This document shows, piece after piece, positions 60,816 to 64,000 of a stretch of DNA of 64,000 nucleotides. The first letter of the stretch is position 1, and every line of letters begins with the position of its first letter. The position numbers and the translations under genes are program-made. The notes under the pieces were generated by a model. The model was not told the origin of the DNA, ran no database searches, and saw nothing but the letters and a program-made list of their open reading frames with translations. This DNA is from an uncultured Oscillospiraceae bacterium (GTDB lineage: Bacteria > Bacillota > Clostridia > Oscillospirales > Acutalibacteraceae), in assembly GCA_902492455.1 (NCBI GenBank), contig CABULH010000001.1, forward strand, positions 1-64,000. The letters are read 5' to 3'.

Positions 60816-61865
60816 TCATTGCAGATCTTCTAGGGAAATATCCAGCTGAAAGCGTCGCTGGAAGAAATCCTGAATTTCTGTAAAGACCATTTGGGGCGGA
60901 TAACGGTCCGGATGCAGGTGCATCGCCAGCCATTCAATCTGCATGCCGAGCAGCACGGAATAGGAGCCGTCAGACCAGAGAACGGCCGGCAGCTGCAGGA
61001 CATGGCCTTCCCGGACGGCAGACAGTTGCGCCATACGGTTGTCGGACAGCAGATCTTCCTTGGTATAGGCGGCATCCTCCGGAAGCAGGATATAGTCGGG
61101 ATCCCATTTCGCCAGCTGTTCAGCCGTTACCGCTGTTCCGGCTGGTATTGCTTCTGCCACATCCCTGCCACCGGCGGCTCGCACCAGATCCCGCATCAGG
61201 GGTTGATCGGAAGTCATCAGAGGGTTCTCCGGGCTTGGCAGATAAACGCGGCAAGGTTTTTCCTGAGACAAGGCGCTTTCGATGGTGTAATAAATATCCA
61301 CCGTGTCACGGGTGAGCGGACGGGATTTGTCCATGGGAAGCAGGGAGCATAAAGATTGGCAAAAGCCTTCGAAGGTAGAGTTGTCCAGAATTCCAACGTT
61401 CAGTCCGGCATTCTCCAGCGGACCTAATTCCTTCTGATTCTCCGTGGATAGGATGACGAGCTCCGGCTGCAGGGCGATGATTGCCTGAGGATTCACCGCG
61501 TTGCCGTCCATAGTTTTCAGTGGATCGGAGGACGGTATACCCATCCGCTGAAACAAGGTGTTGCTTTCACAAAAAGCACCGGTGGCAACCAGATTGTCCC
61601 GCATCCCGGCGGCGATTATCAGGGCGGCGGAGGCGAAATCGGTTGCCGCAATGGAGTGGATATCCCCTGGAATAGTAACCCGGCGGCCCAAAGCATCCTG
61701 ATAGATATAGCTGTTATAGGCGGTATAAACGTCGGTGATGAATGTGGGTATTACCGAATCTGCCGGTTCCGCACTGCAGCCGCCGGCGAAAAGAGAAAAA
61801 GCGGCAATGGCCAGAGCAGTGGTTATGGCAGCAATGGTTCGCAGCATAGGATGCCGTGCCTTCAT
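60816..61865 (-). CDS. metal-chelate ABC transporter binding lipoprotein (FecB/BtuF-like)
   Basis: A 349-residue lipoprotein (signal peptide, FAGGC lipobox), then a class III periplasmic-binding fold: DALGRRVTIP, an N-lobe with IAATDFASAALIIAAG, a long helix and a C-lobe with DPDYILLPEDAAYT. The family binds ferric siderophores, haem or vitamin B12. No permease or ATPase genes lie in the window, so the system is unknown. AAGGTGGGAAG is before the start. Confidence 0.88.
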   Translation of the reverse strand: MKARHPMLRTIAAITTALAIAAFSLFAGGCSAEPADSVIPTFITDVYTAYNSYIYQDALGRRVTIPGDIHSIAATDFASAALIIAAGMRDNLVATGAFCESNTLFQRMGIPSSDPLKTMDGNAVNPQAIIALQPELVILSTENQKELGPLENAGLNVGILDNSTFEGFCQSLCSLLPMDKSRPLTRDTVDIYYTIESALSQEKPCRVYLPSPENPLMTSDQPLMRDLVRAAGGRDVAEAIPAGTAVTAEQLAKWDPDYILLPEDAAYTKEDLLSDNRMAQLSAVREGHVLQLPAVLWSDGSYSVLLGMQIEWLAMHLHPDRYPPQMVFTEIQDFFQRRFQLDISLEDLQ

Positions 61866-62001
61866 GATGTTCTTCCCACCTTCAAGAGGTTATGCCGAAG
61901 TTCGGAGATATAGATCGATTTCAATCGCATCTGCGCGTTTTTTACATTATAGCCTGTTTTAGCACAAAACACAAATGATTTTCAGAGAATTCCGGATTCG
62001 A

Positions 62002-62031
62002 TTGACACTATATTCCAGCAGCGGCTATAAT
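62002..62031 (+). promoter_or_regulatory. strong promoter of the UroD-family gene
   Basis: TTGACA, 18 bp, TATAAT; both hexamers are full consensus. Confidence 0.85.
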
Positions 62032-62085
62032 GATCAATGTTCTGATAGATCTGCCAGACGACAGAAGCGGAAGGGAAGATGTTGT

Positions 62086-63183
62086 ATGACCAAAATTCGA
62101 AAAGCGCATGAAACCATGACGGCAAAAGAACGGGTGCTGCGGACCTTTGCTTTTGAAAAAACCGACCGGGTTCCCATCGATTACTGTACTAATGCAGGTA
62201 TTCACCACCGTTTGTGTGTGGAACTGGGGATAGAGGGAGATGATTACGGGCGGCTGTTTGAAGCGCTTGGAGTGGACTTTCGCGGTGTTTCTCCCCGCTA
62301 TACCGGACCGTTGCTGTATCCCAAAATTGAAGGCTGTCAGGTGGATGCTATCTATGGTTTTTATACCAGATGGGTGGAAAATGAAAGCGGCGGTTACAAC
62401 GATTTCTGCCATTTCCCGCTGCAGAATGCGGATGAGGAAACTATTCGGGCCTTTCCCTTCCCTTCGCCGGACGATTTTGATTATGAAATGGCGCTGGACT
62501 ACATTCGATCTCAGAAAGAATATGCTCTGTATATCGGCAGCCCCGGCACAGGGGACATCATCAATTCCATAGGCCGGGTCATGGGCATGGAAGACACGCT
62601 GGTGAATCTGATGACGGAGGATGAGGCTACCCTGGATTTGGCACGCCGGAAGCTGGGGATGGAAATCGGCATTCTGGAACGTCTGCTGGACAAGGCGGGG
62701 GATGCGCTGGACTTCATGTGGCTGGGAGAGGATCTGGGCACCCAGATTGCGCCGATGATCAGCGTGGATATGTATCGCAGGGTGCTGCGGCCCATGCACC
62801 AGCAGTTTATTGATCTGGCGAAAGCGTATCATCTGCCGGTAATGGTGCACACCTGCGGCAGCTCCAGCTGGGTGTATGAGGATTTTATCGAGATGGGAGT
62901 AAACGCTGTGGACACCCTTCAGCCGGAAGCAGCCAATATGTCCCCTGCTTATCTGAAGGAACATTTCGGCGGCCGGCTCTCCTTCCACGGCTGTATCTCC
63001 ACCGCGGGTCCGCTGGCCTACGGCACACCGGAAGACGTGGTCCGCAACGTCACCGAAACATTGGAGATCATGATGCCCGGCGGTGGTTATCATCTGGCGC
63101 CCACCCACCAGTTGCAGGACAACAGTCCAGTGGAAAATGTCATTGCCATGTACCAGACTGCCCACGATAGGGGCGTGTACTGA
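62086..63183 (+). CDS. uroporphyrinogen decarboxylase (URO-D) family protein
   Basis: 365 residues of the URO-D/CmuA/MtaA superfamily: TAKERVLRTFAFEKTDRVPID at the start, GEDLGTQIAPMISVDMYRRVLRP and VHTCGSSSWVYEDFIEMGVNAV, FHGCISTAGPLAYGTPEDV. The tail MMPGGGYHLAPTHQLQDNSPVEN is typical of methyltransferase-type relatives (HxCG zinc motif HTCG). True HemE has a different active-site loop, and there are no haem genes nearby, so a corrinoid or methyl-transfer role is more likely. Start chosen at the ATG with AAGGGAAG upstream. Confidence 0.88.
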   Translation: MTKIRKAHETMTAKERVLRTFAFEKTDRVPIDYCTNAGIHHRLCVELGIEGDDYGRLFEALGVDFRGVSPRYTGPLLYPKIEGCQVDAIYGFYTRWVENESGGYNDFCHFPLQNADEETIRAFPFPSPDDFDYEMALDYIRSQKEYALYIGSPGTGDIINSIGRVMGMEDTLVNLMTEDEATLDLARRKLGMEIGILERLLDKAGDALDFMWLGEDLGTQIAPMISVDMYRRVLRPMHQQFIDLAKAYHLPVMVHTCGSSSWVYEDFIEMGVNAVDTLQPEAANMSPAYLKEHFGGRLSFHGCISTAGPLAYGTPEDVVRNVTETLEIMMPGGGYHLAPTHQLQDNSPVENVIAMYQTAHDRGVY

Positions 63184-63196
63184 ACCATAATGCGCT

Positions 63197-63235
63197 AAAA
63201 TCCAGGACCGGAATATTCCGGTCCTGGATTTTATT
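63197..63235. terminator. terminator after the UroD-family gene
   Basis: AAAATCCAGGACCGGAAT pairs with ATTCCGGTCCTGGATTTT, an almost perfect 18-bp stem, then ATTT. The 63,236-63,430 stretch holds a 27-codon open frame (start 63,270) without a ribosome site and nothing else I can support. Confidence 0.85.
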
Positions 63236-63430
63236 TGTCATGCGGCTGTAGCGGGTGCAGAAATGCTGCTTTTGCCGCTGGAGGTTGGCATGCCGCATCA
63301 TGAATCCATGGAAAGCATGCGAAAGCGGCTTAATGGTGTAAAATAAAAATGTTTTTTGATGTTGGTGCTTATTCATTTCGTATCTATGTGTGCTCTGATG
63401 AAGTTCCGCATTCTTTTGACTGTTATTATT

Positions 63431-64000
63431 TTATACCGGGAATGAGAGTTCATCATTCAACATATACTCCCCTACTGCCTTGGCAAAGCATCGCCCCAAT
63501 TCCAGAAGGCCCTGCTTGCTCACTTGATTATCTTCTGTGCCAAAATAGGTGGTTTCCAATGTAAACGCCAGTTGATTTTCAGGCCGCTGGCTCATATAAC
63601 AGGCGAATTGGGGGCCAAACCGATTCCAGGCGGTGTCGGCCGGATAGTCATTTTCCGGCCGGTAGCGCAACGCCTCCTCGGTGATGCAGCCGGCAAACAG
63701 GGAGCTGAATCTTTCAAACCGCTCCAACCGGTCGGCGCGGTTGCGGACGATAAATACCCGGTCGTGCTCCCCTCCCTTATGCCAGGGTGAGTGGAAATCA
63801 AAACCGTAGTGGCACCCGTTTATCCCGGCCCATGCTTTTATGGCGGCACATTCGGGATAGAGGGATTCTGCATGGAAATCATAGTCGCGGTTATGGTCAT
63901 GAGGTGCGCGGGATTTGCCCTGGTCGCCGCGGAGAACGCCTTCATAATCCACAAACGGAACACAAAATATGGTGGTGTCGGGGAGTGGGTTTGCTGTCAG
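63431..64000 (-). CDS. M14-type zinc carboxypeptidase, partial (5' end beyond the window)
   Basis: The C-terminal 189 residues are visible; the open frame runs to the window edge. It has the M14 segment HDHNRDYDFHAES (the substrate-binding Arg/Asn motif), a zinc-ligand His in YGFDFHSPWHKG and the catalytic-Glu region FTLETTYFG. The first two zinc ligands (HxxE) lie outside. It resembles the cytosolic carboxypeptidase-like or DUF2817 branch of M14. Substrate unknown. Confidence 0.75.
   Translation of the reverse strand: MTANPLPDTTIFCVPFVDYEGVLRGDQGKSRAPHDHNRDYDFHAESLYPECAAIKAWAGINGCHYGFDFHSPWHKGGEHDRVFIVRNRADRLERFERFSSLFAGCITEEALRYRPENDYPADTAWNRFGPQFACYMSQRPENQLAFTLETTYFGTEDNQVSKQGLLELGRCFAKAVGEYMLNDELSFPV

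Noticed and set aside
63236..63430. 27-codon frame reading MLLLPLEVGMPHHE...RLNGVK
   Set aside because: No ribosome site; possibly a gene remnant but too short to support.
1..64000. CRISPR arrays, tRNA/rRNA genes, prophage and intact insertion sequences
   Set aside because: No direct-repeat arrays with unique spacers, cloverleaf genes, integrases or transposases were seen. The only repeats are the 90-bp array and the ~110-bp pair.

Overview
This 64 kb window looks like the chromosome of a Gram-positive, low-to-mid GC anaerobe of the class Clostridia, most likely the Oscillospiraceae/Ruminococcaceae side. The evidence is a YlmC/YmxH sporulation protein, a GlgC+GlgD pair in a glycogen operon, pyruvate formate-lyase with its activase, a PASTA-domain division PBP, a DAP-type MurE (DNPR motif), many lipoproteins, strong AGGAGG ribosome sites and frequent GTG/TTG starts. 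I saw no rRNA, tRNA, CRISPR array, prophage or intact insertion sequence. All calls come from reading the sequence; no database search was run.

Layout. 1-2.6 kb: sporulation protein, then rpsB-tsf (+). 2.6-8.2 kb: a five-gene minus-strand cell-envelope operon (membrane-anchored transglutaminase with wall-binding repeats, VanX-like D,D-dipeptidase lipoprotein, MBOAT acyltransferase, DHHW/AlgX-like protein, small lipoprotein). 8.4-11.1 kb: a SWIM zinc-finger protein with a small partner, and a TM2 protein. 11.2-19.5 kb: an SDR oxidoreductase and the glgB-glgC-glgD-glgA operon with an alpha-amylase downstream. 19.9-27.1 kb: a MerR/TipAS regulator, an operon of MBL lipoprotein, AEC transporter and CorC/HlyC-type protein, and pflB-pflA. 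27.4-32.9 kb: GH42-like lipoprotein, CE2-like esterase, PRK06851-type ATPase and a small unknown. 32.9-33.6 kb: an accessory island with a tandem 90-bp promoter/hairpin array, a ribbon-helix-helix gene and one copy of a dispersed repeat. 33.7-42.3 kb: AbgT transporter, PHP hydrolase, SLOG/YpsA-like protein, DUF1836 regulator, NfeD and flotillin, and small membrane proteins.

42.4-44.9 kb holds the most unusual locus: a radical SAM/SPASM-type enzyme whose stop codon overlaps (ATGA) the start of a two-pass membrane protein. That membrane protein ends in a short tail packed with alternating Cys-Ala. It looks like a modifying enzyme and its tethered substrate and is the best candidate here for an undescribed system. 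45.0-58.9 kb is the division and cell-wall cluster: MraZ operator, mraZ, rsmH, ftsL, PBP, murE, mraY, ftsW, murG, murA, ftsQ, ftsZ. It lacks murF, murD, murC, murB and ftsA. 58.9-64 kb: Nudix hydrolase, CorA with a long structured leader, a metal-chelate binding lipoprotein, a UroD-family protein and a truncated M14 peptidase.
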